From assembly GCA_032191485.1 (NCBI GenBank), contig JAVDOI010000016.1, forward strand, positions 13,378,759 to 13,442,758: 64,000 nucleotides of DNA, in the 5' to 3' direction. The stretch is from Leptoclinus maculatus (Eukaryota > Chordata > Actinopteri > Perciformes > Stichaeidae). Positions 32,401 through 45,878 of this stretch are shown piece by piece. Numbering within the stretch: the stretch's first letter is position 1; each line of letters begins with the position of its first letter. The notes under the pieces are model-generated. The model had not been told where the DNA came from and ran no database searches. It was given only the letters and a program-made list of their open reading frames with translations. Made by a program: the position numbers and the translations under genes.

Positions 32401-34565
32401 TCACTTGCCAAAGCCCTTGATAGTCATGGGTGCCTGAAACCACACATAATCCAGCCAGTCTGACCCCTGTGCCCTTGGTTCCTTACAGATGCTGGGATCA
32501 GTAGACAGAGCAATTATGTGGTGTTTTACACGGGTTGGCATTTTAAATTGTAGTTTAGGGCGGAACCAACCTACACCGCAATCCCTGTGAGCCAGTGCCA
32601 GGACTGTGGTGGGCATTAAGCGAACGGGCCTGCTGTCAGACAAAAGGTCAGCCACAAACAGAGTGCGGAAGATCTGCCTCAAGCATGAAGACACGCGTAG
32701 ACATTGACCTCCACCAGCCGATATCAGCGCCTCCATGTTGATTTCATACAGCTCTTTGGGGAGGATCAGGGAGCCACCCATTAGCAGCAGCACGCGGGGC
32801 ACCCTGCTAAGGGAGAAAAGCACCTCCAGCTGCTGCAGCACCTCCTCTAGCTCCTGAAGAGTCTGTTGACACTTGCGCCAGTCCATGTCTGCAGCTTGCA
32901 CCGGCCTCCGACTTACTATGTCTTTATCCTGGAACACAAAACATTCAGCAAACACCATTAGTTCATCTCAAATCCACAGCATGTCTTCATTTATGAACAG
33001 TTTAATTGCACTACGCGTTTCCTATTCACCTGCATTGAGGCTTGCTGTTTCTTCTGGGAGTACACCAGCTGGTCATACGTCATGGGTAGTTGCTGTCTCT
33101 GATAGAGAATGCACTTGAGTATCTCGCTGACGAAGCGACAGCAGCCGTCCTGGGTTACAGTGCCAGGGAAAACCACGTTCACATGGCCTTCGTCCTGCGC
33201 TTTTCTCATCACCTCAGAATCAATGTCCTCTGTGTTACAATGTTTACTGGAATCTTGCAAACTTATCTGACAAGAAGTGTCATCGTCTTCTTGGGTGTTA
33301 TCTGCAGGGACCAGAATAATGTCATTAGGATGAGCAATGGACCTGTCCTGCTCAATTTTAGCTAGTTAAATGATAATGAAATCTAGCTTGGCCAGTGTTC
33401 TAATAAAGTCATTGCCCCCATTTCCCTCCTGAAAGCAACATACACAACTTCTGTCTGTCCGTGGTGGAAGAATTACTCAGATCCTCTACTTAGGCACAAG
33501 CAGCGAATACTCTTATCAGCAAAAGTCCTGAATTTAAAATTGTGCAATTGTCTTTTATAATGTGCCATCAAGGAACAAAGATGTATTTTCATAAAGAAGT
33601 GGGCACCAACTACTGCTGGATAGTTGAGGCTAATCATATATTATTTGATACTGTTTTGTCTGCACAAATAACCAACATCTGTGTCTGTAAAGTAACTGGG
33701 AAACTGTATGAACATTATACTAAAGAAACTACACATCACAATTAAGACACTGGAGCTGGACCATGATTGGATCTTTTGCTTCATAGACTACTTCAAACCA
33801 TTCATCAAACTTTAATATAATGGAATTAATTTAAGTACCTCAAAATTGTAATCTCAGTAGACCTACTGACGTAAATGTGTTTATCAACTATTACCGTTAC
33901 CTCCGAATATTATGTCCGTCTTAATTACGCAGTATTTTGCTAAATATAGTGTCAACAAGTTAACTGTATAACGTTATTAAGTTAACAGGTGGCTGTTTCC
34001 CTCGATCGAAATGAAAATGCAACAACTGATCTTAATATTTTGGACATCCTGATCTCAGAAACGTGCCTGATCTGAGTAACGTTGCTTTAATGCTCCCCAT
34101 TGAAAACCACGAGTAACGTTACGTTACCCTCCTCACGTTACCTGGAGGGCCGGTCGTGGAGGGCAAAGCGGTGTTTTCCTTGTCTTCAGCGTTGTACACA
34201 GTTTGCTGTTTGGGATTTAGTCGATGTTCGGGGGAGGCATCTTTCAAGTCCATCACATTTTCCGCCTTTACGTGTGTGTTTACGACCTGTGGCGAGAGTT
34301 GTTCGGCCACTTCCGCAGACAGTCGGCATGAATTGGAGTCGTCGGGAACACTTTGTAACGTTACGTTTTTAGATGTCATATTCGGTTCCACGTCTTTTTC
34401 TGACGAAAACGTCAGGCGCCTCGTTATCCCATTGTTTCCGCTGTTAATAATTAACGTATTTTCCGAGCCAACTGGGTTTGGTGTTGATTTAAATGTATTC
34501 GAGTCGTCTGCCATGTTTTTGAATGTCCCAGCCGGGTCCTTTTCGAACTGCATCATGGGAAACAT
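32401..34565 (-). CDS. mad2l1bp: MAD2L1-binding protein (p31comet)
   Basis: p31comet binds closed MAD2 and, with TRIP13, silences the spindle checkpoint by disassembling mitotic checkpoint complexes. Three exons end at the TGA at 32401: 34565 (or 34514)-34142, 33301-33030 and 32928-32401. Conserved blocks are VVFPGTVTQDGCCRF, EILKCILYQRQQLPMTYDQL, RKCQQTLQELEEVL, VPRVLLLMGGS, CLRQIFRTLFVADLLSD, HRDCGVGWFRPKLQFKMPTR and the C-terminal DYVWFQAPMTIKGFGK. The longest frame opens at 34565 (407 residues), but its first ATGs fall inside a TTTCCCATGATGCA promoter-type motif and have a weak context. The ATG at 34514 (AAC-ATG-G context, MADDSNTF, 390 residues) is my preferred start. The N-terminal 130 residues are poorly conserved and disordered-looking. 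Confidence 0.94.
33460..33870. mobile_element. hAT-like MITE in mad2l1bp intron 1
   Basis: The left end reads CGTGGTGGAAGAATTACTCA, then GATCCTCTACTTAG and CAAAAGTCCTGAATTTAAAA follow the family consensus. The right end is degenerate, near 33870. Confidence 0.5.
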
Positions 34566-35454
34566 GGATCGACAGCAATGCCGTGTTCAAGTTACACGGA
34601 AAGATGAAATTAAATAATAGATTCCCATTTAATATGGTTTTTAACATTCTTTTTTAGGCGGTAATTACTTGTAAGAGCTTGCTGAAATTCAAACGTCACT
34701 GACTTAAAATGTTATTTCGATGGAGACTTTGAATTAAACGCTTTAATCGTGTAATAGTGCAACAACTCAACATACCTTACACTAAAGCTATGTTTCGCAA
34801 ATGTTACAATGCATACACAAGCTTACACAACTTCTAATAATTCAAGTCATCTTTTGACGACACAAAATGTATCTGAACATGGCACCGATAAGACCAATAC
34901 ACGGCATTCTTTGTTTGCTGTGTTGAAGTCCTGCTGTCGGTTTTTCCCGTGAGCATCAAATGCAGCCTGTTGACTCACGCACTCCTTCGCATTATACAGT
35001 GGACACATATTTATTTGGATTTCGTTGTCATATAGTGTGTTTATTGATTAGAAACTCAAAACACAATTTAAAGTGAAGTTTGACTGAGTCTCTTTACATT
35101 TGTATTCGTGGATATCGTGTTTATCCATGTTATTAAATTGACAAAAACCTGGGACATCTTCCTGTAATTTATCCAAAGTATCTTGAGTGCAAATATATCA
35201 TATCAACCCAGAACTACATGACAAAAGGGAATGAGTGAAGTTTATTGAGTCGCAATGTAATACACCCCAGTGGCTAGTTTGCGAAGTGCATCGAGAAAGA
35301 GCACAGGCCCCAGGTGTGATAATTAGGTGTGAAATACGCTGCGTTGATGTTCACGCGGATGCCTTCACGCGGAAGGCAGAACTCTTTTCACAGAAGGAGA
35401 AAACAGGCTAGGATAACTTTTCGTTTGATGTGTTCTGTCTGATCTTGATTAATA
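34566..35454. promoter_or_regulatory. Divergent intergenic region, mad2l1bp / kinesin
   Basis: These 889 bp lie between opposite start codons. No TATA box is evident. A ZNF143/THAP11-like TTTCCCATGATGCA sits at its left edge (about 34551-34565). Otherwise I see nothing specific. Confidence 0.5.
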
Positions 35455-38400
35455 ATGGCTTCAATGCGAGTAGCGGTCCGTGTCCGCCCTTTGGACAAAA
35501 GGTAGGAAGAACGAGTGCTTTTATTTTCTCTCTGAATGAACTCTTATTCCACTCACGTTCACTTTTCCACAGAGAAAAGCAGTTTTCGTCGAAGGTGATA
35601 ATTCACATGAATGGGAACTCCACATCTATTCACAAGGTATTTTATCACAAGATAAAATACACTACACTGCAGTTAATTCAGTTTTTTTTTTTATTAAGAG
35701 TGGCCTGTGCATTTGAAATTGTAGCCTTCACCTGTTCGAGGGGACCAGCAGAAGGACAGAGGCAAGACCTTTTCTTATGACTTCTCATATGATTCAACTG
35801 ACAGAGGAAGACCCACGTTTATATCACAGGAGAGGGTATCTGTATTCTTCTGTGTTTACGGCTTTATCTGTTCCATCATTTTTGTATTGTAGTGTAGAAC
35901 AATGACCTTAACAATTAACTTTTCTCTGCTGCTTCAGATTTTTCATGACTTGGGGTCTGATGTCCTGAAAGCTGCATTTGAGGGTTTCAATGTCTGTGTG
36001 TTTGCCTATGGCCAAACAGGCTCAGGAAAATCATACACCATGATGGGCCATACAGTAAGGCATTCTTTCAGCTTTCTCATTCTTACTAAGGTTGTAGTGA
36101 TTTTTATTTATCTTGAGAGATAGTCAGCATATGTCCAACTTGCATCTCAAACGGGCCCTGTAAACTAGCCCCTCAATCTTCAGGGACATGTGACAATATT
36201 CCCAACACTATAGAGCTTACATAGCAGAATACCAGCGCTAACCCAGTGTGCACATAGCATCGCCTCCTCACCATATTAGGAACCGACTGATGTGAAGCTT
36301 CATCGGGCGTCTTTCCATTTATCTCCATGTTTCTCCCCACTAATCAGAAAATGTGATGAGGGCAGCAACCCACAGCGTTTCTCTCCTCACCTTGCACAGC
36401 AATGGAAATTTCACATTACCAGTGAGCTTTCTGCCTGTCTACCAGGAGACGTGTGCAAAGCAGCTGTCAACATCCCAGATAATTATATATGGCTCTTAAT
36501 GCTTACTATCTGTTACTTTGTAATTAAAACAAGAGGGCATGCAGCTCCGAGTGGAATTGCTTTTATGCTTCAGTAACTCCATATCAGATGAGCTGCTGTT
36601 AGTGTTTTTCAGCAGTCTTTGCATGTACTGAGTTGTGGTCACGGCATCGTATAAATTAAGAGATCACAATAAGGGGTAAATTTGTTTATTAAAAGTAACA
36701 CTGTGTCATTTTATAAAAATGCAAAATGTTCCCGTCTTTAATGTGCCAGGGGGATAAAGGTTTAATTCCACGGATCTGTGAAGGCTTGTTCTGCGAGATC
36801 TCTCGTAGAGGGAAGAGCGAAGCCGTGTCATTCCGCACAGAGGTCAGGTAAGGGACCACCATAGGCTTCTTCTGATGATCTTATGCACCACATCCATTGC
36901 AATTTTAAACATTCAAAAACAGATTTTAGGACATGAAACTAGCAGCCAGAGGGTGGGTGGGTTCATGTTTTGTACTCTGTAGAGTTGGCAAGGAAAATTG
37001 GTTCATGGCAAAGTTTTCTGGTAGGAGCACTGAATGCAAAGCTATTGTTGCTTAAGTTGGGGTGACGCTCTTTCAGTTATTTTCTGATCTAATACGAAAT
37101 GGTGATCTTAAATATTAAAGCACAGATATTTAAATATAAGAGAGTACGGCTGCAAGCAATTTTTTAAAGTATCACTACAACCATTTTACTCATAATATAG
37201 TAAAGTGTTTTTAAAAAAAGAAAGAAGACATGTACATCATGTAAAATAGTATGTCAGGTAGTTCGTTACTGCCCCCAAAGAATCCACGTGGGATCAATAC
37301 TTAAAAATATGTTGATTTGTTGCCATTAGAGGGCAACCAAGTTCAAACATCATGTGCACGTGCCATTATAGAGATGTTGCATTGTCACTTCAATACGACA
37401 GTAAGGCCATTGTTTATTTCACTTAGCTAGAACAGTTATGTAACTTCCGTATGACCCAACTGTAATGCAGTCCTTTTTAAAACCAGAAAAAGACAACATT
37501 AAGGCTTTATTTCTCTAATTATATCCCAGATGATAGCTAATCTCATCACAATATCTGTTTCATGACTACATGTCCCAGCTCTACTCCTGAATGATTGCTG
37601 GAAGATGAAATGGAGGATTTTAAGCCCATCAAGCTACTGTGAAACCCTTTATTTAGATATTCGTTATCGTGTGTGCTGTTGGCACATTATTTGGGTTTAA
37701 TTCAACCCTAGAATTGGGTTTTTATCTGACTGTCTCTGCCAGACTTTACCTTAGAAATTAATAGCTTGTTGTGTTGGTAGCTGCACATGCATCCCTACAT
37801 TGTAAAACATATATTTTGTATTCTTAAGGAGGTGATGGTGGTTGGAATCGCACAGTATGTTACTGGCTCAATAATCCTGCCTGTGTCGTTGTAATAACGG
37901 CAGCTATGCGTCTAGTCATTTAGAAACCATCTAATATCGTAATCCACTTGAGTTCTCGACGCTGTGCCAGAAAACAACCTGAATGGCTCCATCCACAGGA
38001 CGTGGTCTCTGCCATTCCATCACTGTCACGCTCTCGTACAGCCTAATTGCTCCATGCCTTGCATTGTTTTTGAATCAGCTACTCAGACTAGTCCTTTTGC
38101 TTATTGCACACACTTGATTGAAGTGCTCTGCCGAAAACCTACTTTGCATACGTTTGTTTATTCATTGCCAATGCAAGCAGAGCAATGCATGCACAATATG
38201 CACAATCATTTGGCTTCTGTGCTTCTGTTTTCATAGTAGACGGCGAATAGCAACTTGTTTTGTTCTCATTTTGTGCCGTGCCATTCACATATCAACACTG
38301 AAAGCCTTCATTAATCTGTGGCCTTGTGAGCAGGCAGTGTTGGATCCAATTTTGCATTCGCATTTGTGTCTTGGCATCAGCTATTTGGAGATCCATAATG

Positions 38401-41400
38401 AACGTGTGCAGGACCTTCTCAAGAAGAGAACTACACCCTCAGATGGAGGCTTGAGAGTGAGAGAGCACCCTCGGGAGGGAACCTATGTAGAGAGTAAGAC
38501 AGGGTTGTATTTTCCATCCCATGTCCGTCTCGGCTCGCATACAATGCATAAAATCTAATACAGACAACAACTTGTCTAGATCTGTCCAAGCTCTTGGTAC
38601 ACAACCACAGTGACATGGAGGACCTGATCATTCTCGGCAATGCCAACCGCACCACAGCCTGCACCGGCATGAATGACCTCAGCAGCCGCTCCCACGCCAT
38701 CTTCACCATCAGCTTCACCCAGGTGAGCTGCAGTTCTTAAATGTGTCCTTGCTGCCGTATCTCATGTTGCCTGACGGAATTGAGTAAAGCATTTTTAAAA
38801 GTTTCCCTGCAAAATCTTTGGGTGTTGGTAGAAGCCATCCCTCAAGAGCTCTAATTAGCCTTGTTTCTCCGTTTTTGTGTAATCATTTCCAAAATGTTGT
38901 TTTTATCTTCAAAGGGCTTTTCATTTTTTTCCGTCTTAAGTAGCACTTTTGTCTTAATACCGCCTGTAAGTATTCCTCTGTGATGTTGCCTCTTTTGAAC
39001 TAGACGGTGATTGCGCAGTCATGTTTTTCTTTTTTTCCATGCCACAGGCATGGTTTGATGCAGAGTTGCCGCGCGAGACGCTGAGTAAGATCCACCTGGT
39101 GGACCTGGCAGGCAGCGAGAGAGCGGATGCCACTTGCACCACAGGCGCCAGGCTGAAGGAAGGGGCCAACATCAACAAATCCCTGGTCACCCTGGGCACT
39201 GTGATCTCCGCTCTGGGTAAATGGCAGTTAAAGCTCGACTGACGCACCACGACACCACGTCTTTATCTGCTATTGAGTTGGTCAGCTAAATAGTAGGACA
39301 GTCATTTTATTTTTATTCACTTCTTCAAAAATAAAATGCAGCTTAGTTAGTTACGTTTCTCGCATTTTAATTATAGAAGTTGACGTCTGGTTCAAATTTG
39401 AATTGTGTTTTTATCATTTGATATAATTATAGCTAGAATTAAACTTTCTGTCTTTTTGAGTGCAAACTAGTCATACTTTGATTAATATTGTCCCCCCCCC
39501 CCCCCCCCCCCCCCCCTCTCAAATGGAGTTCTGAAGCTTTAGGATAAAACATTTCATATGTTGCTGGACCTCTCCCGTTTCTCTGAGTCAGTGTTTTCTC
39601 CCCGTGTGACCTCACCAGCTGATCTTAGTGTGGGAGGACAGTCAACAAAAAAGAAGAAGCAGACCTTCATTCCTTACAGAGACTCTGTGCTGACATGGCT
39701 ACTGAAGGACAGCCTGGGTGGAAACTCTGTGACCACTATGATAGCAAGTATGTACTGTAACTCAGAACTCTGCTGACAACAAGACATTTCAGGCTCTTTC
39801 CAGAACGCGTGTGTCACCCCTTTTTGTTCTTGCCTATTCTTGAAAATGATAAAGATAATGGTAACATCATCATCCTTTTTTTTTTAGTTTTTCATGTTTT
39901 ATCTCACCACTGCTTATCAACTTGTGTGCTTTCCTCCCTGGTGGCCTCTCATGGCAGCCGTCTCTCCTGCTGATGTGAACTACGGGGAGACCCTGAGCAC
40001 GTTGCGCTATGCCAGCCGAGCTAAAAACATTGTGAACTCTCCCACGGTGAACGAAGACGGCAGCGTGAAGGTGATCAGAGAGCTGCAGGCAGAGGTGACC
40101 AGGCTCGGATGGCTACTAGAGGAAGCTAATCAGGTCATGCATATGTTCAAGCTCACACAAAAGGACATCAATGATCCAAAATGTATTTTGACAGTCTGTT
40201 ATTCAAAGGTTACATTGTAGGTTTGGCTGTCTTTTTACTATTACTCCAGGTTTCCCGTGGGGAGCAATCTTCCTCTGTGAAGGTAGAGGAGGAGCTGCAT
40301 CAGAATCAGACAAGGGTGAGTCATCTTCTGCCAACTGGAAAGTGTGGGGGAGTTTTGATGTTTTCCTCTGTAAACAATACACCTGCTATTCCTCCCGCCC
40401 AGGTCCGAGCACTGACCAAGGAGTGGACCAGCAAATGGAGTGAGACTCAGAGTATTTTGCAGGTACAGCAATGATTACTTCATGTATTTAAATACTTTAA
40501 ATGTAGTAAAATCAGACATTGTCTTCCATAAAAGATGCACCGTTTGCACAGAGGTTGTCAATATATATTTGTGATCATTTCTTTCTTTTCTTTTTTTTTA
40601 CATTCATGGCTTTTTGAAATAATTCATATAATTTCTTGCTTTTTTTTCTTTGTCCCTTACATGTATGATTTAAACCCACCAGATCTTCCAGCCACCTCCA
40701 CAATACTTTTATCCACAAGCAATAAGGGTTTGATCCACCAATTAGTTTTAAATAATCTATTCTTAAACGCATTGATAAAGAGGCCAAGTGAGCTTTTGCA
40801 CAAATATCCTGGGGCCAATTTAACTTTGGTTAGTTTTACTCAACGCTCAGTAGTGTGTGTTTTGCTTCTTGGACACGAGCTAGAGGAGTACAAGACAGTA
40901 ACAGAAGAGAATTGGTTGAGGAATTGCTTTATTCCCGTGATTTAGTTTGGTTTAGCTCTTTCATTTTATCAGATGGTGCAAGTACAAAGTTGGGTGAACA
41001 TTTCAGAATAAGCTGTGAGATGCCCCTTTTCACAGTTACATTCTTTGGAGCTTAGTTGTTTCTAGCCAGTAAAAAATATACCATTTTTGATGGCTTGATA
41101 CAGAACAATATATGCAAGTAAGGTAGAAGGCCGCTGAGTACATAGTGTGAAGGTTTGCTCCATTCATTTTAAGACTAACAATCATCAAAGTGGCAAGCTC
41201 CCAGCAGCAGTTATGACAGACGTTGCTGCTTGCAGTAAACACATCCAACCACCTGGTGTCACTGTAAGTCTTGTAAACAGCCACTTCATGGAGTGGAACG
41301 GCTAATGAGACTCGAGTCAACCTGACATTTAAATTTAATTTTCCATCTATTTAGGTTTAAATGGCATCCAAAAGCTGAGTTCTTGTAATTATCGTGGTGC

Positions 41401-41412
41401 GTGTGTGTGTGC

Positions 41413-41447
<35 letters not shown>

Positions 41448-41948
41448 AAACAGTGTTTGGGAGTCTGACAAATAGAAACTGAACAGACGTGCCTTCTCTT
41501 TCAACCCAATATGGTTTCTCTGAGGCTGGAACAGGGTGGCAGCATCCTTTACAAGACCCCAAGCTGTAACAAAAAAATCTCACCGTGTGCCAACCCATAG
41601 TTTACACTGAGCACTTTTCCTCTGTTGAATTTGTGCCCAACCTCCCAAATGTCATCTGTTTGGGACTCGTCTTACTCAGCCAAGAAGCCTGTTGCATTAT
41701 GCATTGAACCGTGAAGCGTGCCAGTCATGAGAACTATGCAGTGACCTCTTGTCTCCGTCGTACATGTTTAGCGGTACTTTCTCTCCAGCAGATTTTGCAC
41801 GTGTGTTTAAACGGTTGTGTTGATCTGTTCTTTGAGAGATTTGTGTTTTTCGGACTTGTAGCAATGATCCTTCTTCAGAATACCAGAGAGCCTCACATGT
41901 AAGAAGACATTGTGTAAGGATTTTGAATACCCTTCACATGAATGTTGG

Positions 41949-41990
<42 letters not shown>

Positions 41991-43001
41991 TGGATAATTA
42001 ACATTCTCATTCTGTGGGTGGTTAGCAGGTGACATTTAGTGGCTCGACAGCCCCTTTACTCATGATAGTGTATTGGAACTCATTAGCAGCTGTCACCTCT
42101 CCCAATTACGAGGTCTTGATTATTGACATATGGCGCTTTCGTCTTTGACTAGCCGGCATATTAATTATAGACAGTGTTGTAAATCTGTTTCCATGGCTTT
42201 AAACTATGAGGCAACATCTTCCATCTCTACTGGCAGATCTGAAGAATATGCCTTATTTAGAGCTGTGCCCATTCATGTAGAAGCACCTGTTATGATTCAA
42301 CGTGACGCCCAAGTGATGATGATGAATGATGAATGACTTTATGGATTTGACATTTGTCTTCCTATGCATTTGCATTCTGCACAGATGTTAGAGGTGGTGT
42401 CTCAGTTCAGTACAGCGACGCACATCAAGCACCAGTTTAAAGTTGGCCATTTCAAAATTCAGCACACATGCATTACAAACACCAGCTTAATCACATTTGT
42501 GGATTTATTTAAATTAGTTTTTTGTTCTTTTTGTAACAAATGGCCTTGTTTGAAATAGAATGGTTCTGATCTAATCCAACCTCCATGTGTAAGTATGCAT
42601 GGTGTTATAAATGCAGAAGTGATGCGCTTTATCTCTAGCACGTTATTTGTTTTCAAAGAAAGAAAGAAAAGTCTTCAAGTTTCATATTTTGTGTTTAATT
42701 CAGTTGATGCCGTTGCTAAGAGCTAGATGAAAATTTGTGCTCGGGCCGTAAGGAGACGAGTTGACCAAGAGCGGTGTAAACAGAATTTTGAATTCTGTAT
42801 TCAAAGCAGATTTAGAATGCAAAGTTATTCATCGTCAGCTTCCCAGATTGGTTACAGGGCATGTGGGAAAGAGAAAGTAATTAATATGAGATGGATTCCA
42901 GTGCAGCCTCTTACCAGACAGAGACGGCAACAGATTGAGAGAACAAAAAAGGCAGGAAGAGGGTAAAGTGAAATGTTGTTCTACTTCAGGGGTATATAGC
43001 C

Positions 43002-43076
<75 letters not shown>

Positions 43077-45835
43077 ATTTGTGAGTAGCTCTACTTCACG
43101 AGTGGAGTTCTGCTCCCCAGCCGCCCTTTCAGGTCCGCTTGTAACAAGGTTGTGGGAGGAACCTCAATTTCAGTAAGATAAAATGAACAGCAGTGTTTCT
43201 TTGATCCTCGTGGTCTTTTTATTTCCCAAACATGCTGCAATCAGCACAAAGATGCAACTTAAGCATTGAATGCTCTGAGCCTGGCTCTGTTTAATGTCAA
43301 TTTACCTCATACTGTCAGCAGTTATGCATCATAGTTGGCTATTATTGCATTTCATGACCTTTACATATTCTTATGAGCAGCACGCCTTTGATTATTCACA
43401 TGCCAGTAAAGCTGGGCTCCAAACTAGATTGACTTTTATTTTCCAAATTTAATTCATGAAAATCATTTATTATCTGGCCTTTGTTTGAAATGCAAACGTG
43501 GCAAGCACATGTGTTATATGTGCCATTTATACCTACAAGGACTGAAATCTCCCACTGGGGCCATAAAATCAACGGTACTAATAACAGTACAGTTACAATG
43601 GGACTTGTAGCAGGAGCAGTTGATGACTGATTGGGAGCCCGGAAATGCTTTTATACGGTTGAATCCCTCTAGTTTTTAACCACTATCTGCATGCATGGCT
43701 ACAGGCTGATGGCTGGAGTGCATATCAAGCTAATTACACAAAACATGCATAATACAACCAGAACAAAAACTCTCAGGTTGAGATTCTGCTTTTACATGGA
43801 GCACACACACAAATAACACGAAGGGACGAGTAAGAAACAGAATGGACTGTTAATAGGATGCCAATTCTTCTTCTGTTAGTTACCATTGTGGACTTTAGCC
43901 AATCATTGCAAACAAAAGGCTTCATGGCTTTTTGAAAACTGGCCATGTAATTGCCTTTCCCTTCATGCTTTATTCATTTGAATTTTCATAAAGTGCAGTA
44001 ATCTGTGGTATAAATACAGGTCTTTCAAGGATTTTGAAGGCAGAAGTTTCACTCTTGGCCTGCATTCAGTACCTGCTTATCTTTTCTGTTAAGTTGCTCC
44101 ACTTGACAGGGCTGATGGGCAGTCAGGAAAGAAGGATCGGTTGGCCTATGGAAGTGTTTTGAAATGCATATCAACCTGAACTGTCAAAAGTGTTGAGAAA
44201 AATCCATTTCTGCCCAGCCACAGATGATGGCTTTTAATGGGAGCCTGAATGCTGCCCGAGCCTGGCTGCTGGTCTGGGCCACGATTAATTACAGTTTGTC
44301 CACCAGCTGCATCAATCTGAAAGCAGACTCTCTTTTTTTTTTTTTCTCTCTCTCTCATAGCACACATACACAGACAACTTTCTCTGTATGTGTGCGAATT
44401 TTAGGAGAAAATAAGAGGATCATCTGTTGTGGGAAGAAAGTGACACAGTGCATTCATTTGCCAGGCTGCTCCTCACCACCTAATGAAGTCTGTGAAGAAT
44501 CCCTTTTAATTACGTACAGGGGCTGAGGTCGATGCCTCTCCTTCTTCATTAGAAAAAAAGGATTTCTCCCATCTCACAACTGCCAATGACTGAAGTGGTG
44601 CTGGTGGGGGACACGTCTCTCACTTCACGGTCCAATCTATACGAAAGAGAGTAGGAGGTTGAAAGAGAGGGGAGCTAGTTTATGCAGAGTGTTGCCTCTG
44701 AATCCTCCATATGTGAGATTTTCTGCTCTGCCTCTTGGGGAGGTACTTATGATAATCCATGGCAATGTGAGGCATTAGTCCATCAGCTTAACGGAGGAAT
44801 AGTTCTGATAGGGCCACTCATGCTTGAGTAGACTCTGGGTTATTGAACCACAGCCATTGTCCTGGGAGGAAAAGGTTACCGGCCTTGTACACTTTTCCTA
44901 GAGTTTCTCTTCATGGCTTCATTCAGTGTGTCTTTTGAACCCTGCAGGTCATCCAAGGCTAAGCATTTTATTTCTTGTTGAATAAAGGCAAATTAACTGC
45001 TCAACAAAGTCATTCAGTCTGCAGTCTGGTCTTTTCTAAAGCTGAAGTTAGAATTGAAATAACACCAAATTACATTTTCTACAAAGTTAAATGAATATCA
45101 CCCCTTGACAGACACATCTGCAGTAAGTAGGTGTGACTCATGCTTTTACATTTCCTCAGCAACAATTGTTGGAGGCAGTGAAGCGATGTGTGGAGCAGAT
45201 CAGAGGTTTCAAGTGTAGCTGTCCTGTGCTTTAGAAATAGCTTTCAAGGATTAAATCAATTTCTCTACTTGCTATCGCATTTCTGTAGAGTGGGGCTGTA
45301 ACTCCATTTAATACATATTTATCAGGTATTTCTGGACAAGCAGAAGGGATTTTTTCCCCATGCGCACATTAATTTCTGTGTGACAGTAGTTGTAATGTTG
45401 CTTTGTGTCACTTTAATGATGTATTAATCGGTAGTCTGTGTGAAATATGAACATTGAAGTGTTTCTCATCATTTGTGTCTGAGATTTGGACCAAATGCTA
45501 TGTTTTATGTGGGGGGGGGGAATGGAAATGTCCCCCATGATAATGGTCTTAAAATGTCTCATTTTACTACAGTTATTCACTTTCCTCAACAAATAATGCT
45601 CTATTTATGGAAAACAAATGCTTCAAGCCATGACATGCTTTCCACTTCGTCAATTCACTTTAGTTTGACCTTCCATGCAATACTCCTCTGAGACGCATTG
45701 TAAAAGACACACCTGACGTTTGTTGCTGTTATCTACAGTTGATGTATACTTTACAAGCTCAGGAGTATTTTAACAGTAACATAGTGTTGATAGCTGCGCA
45801 TCAATAAAGACAATGATGCATGGTATACAACCCGT

Positions 45836-45878
<43 letters not shown>

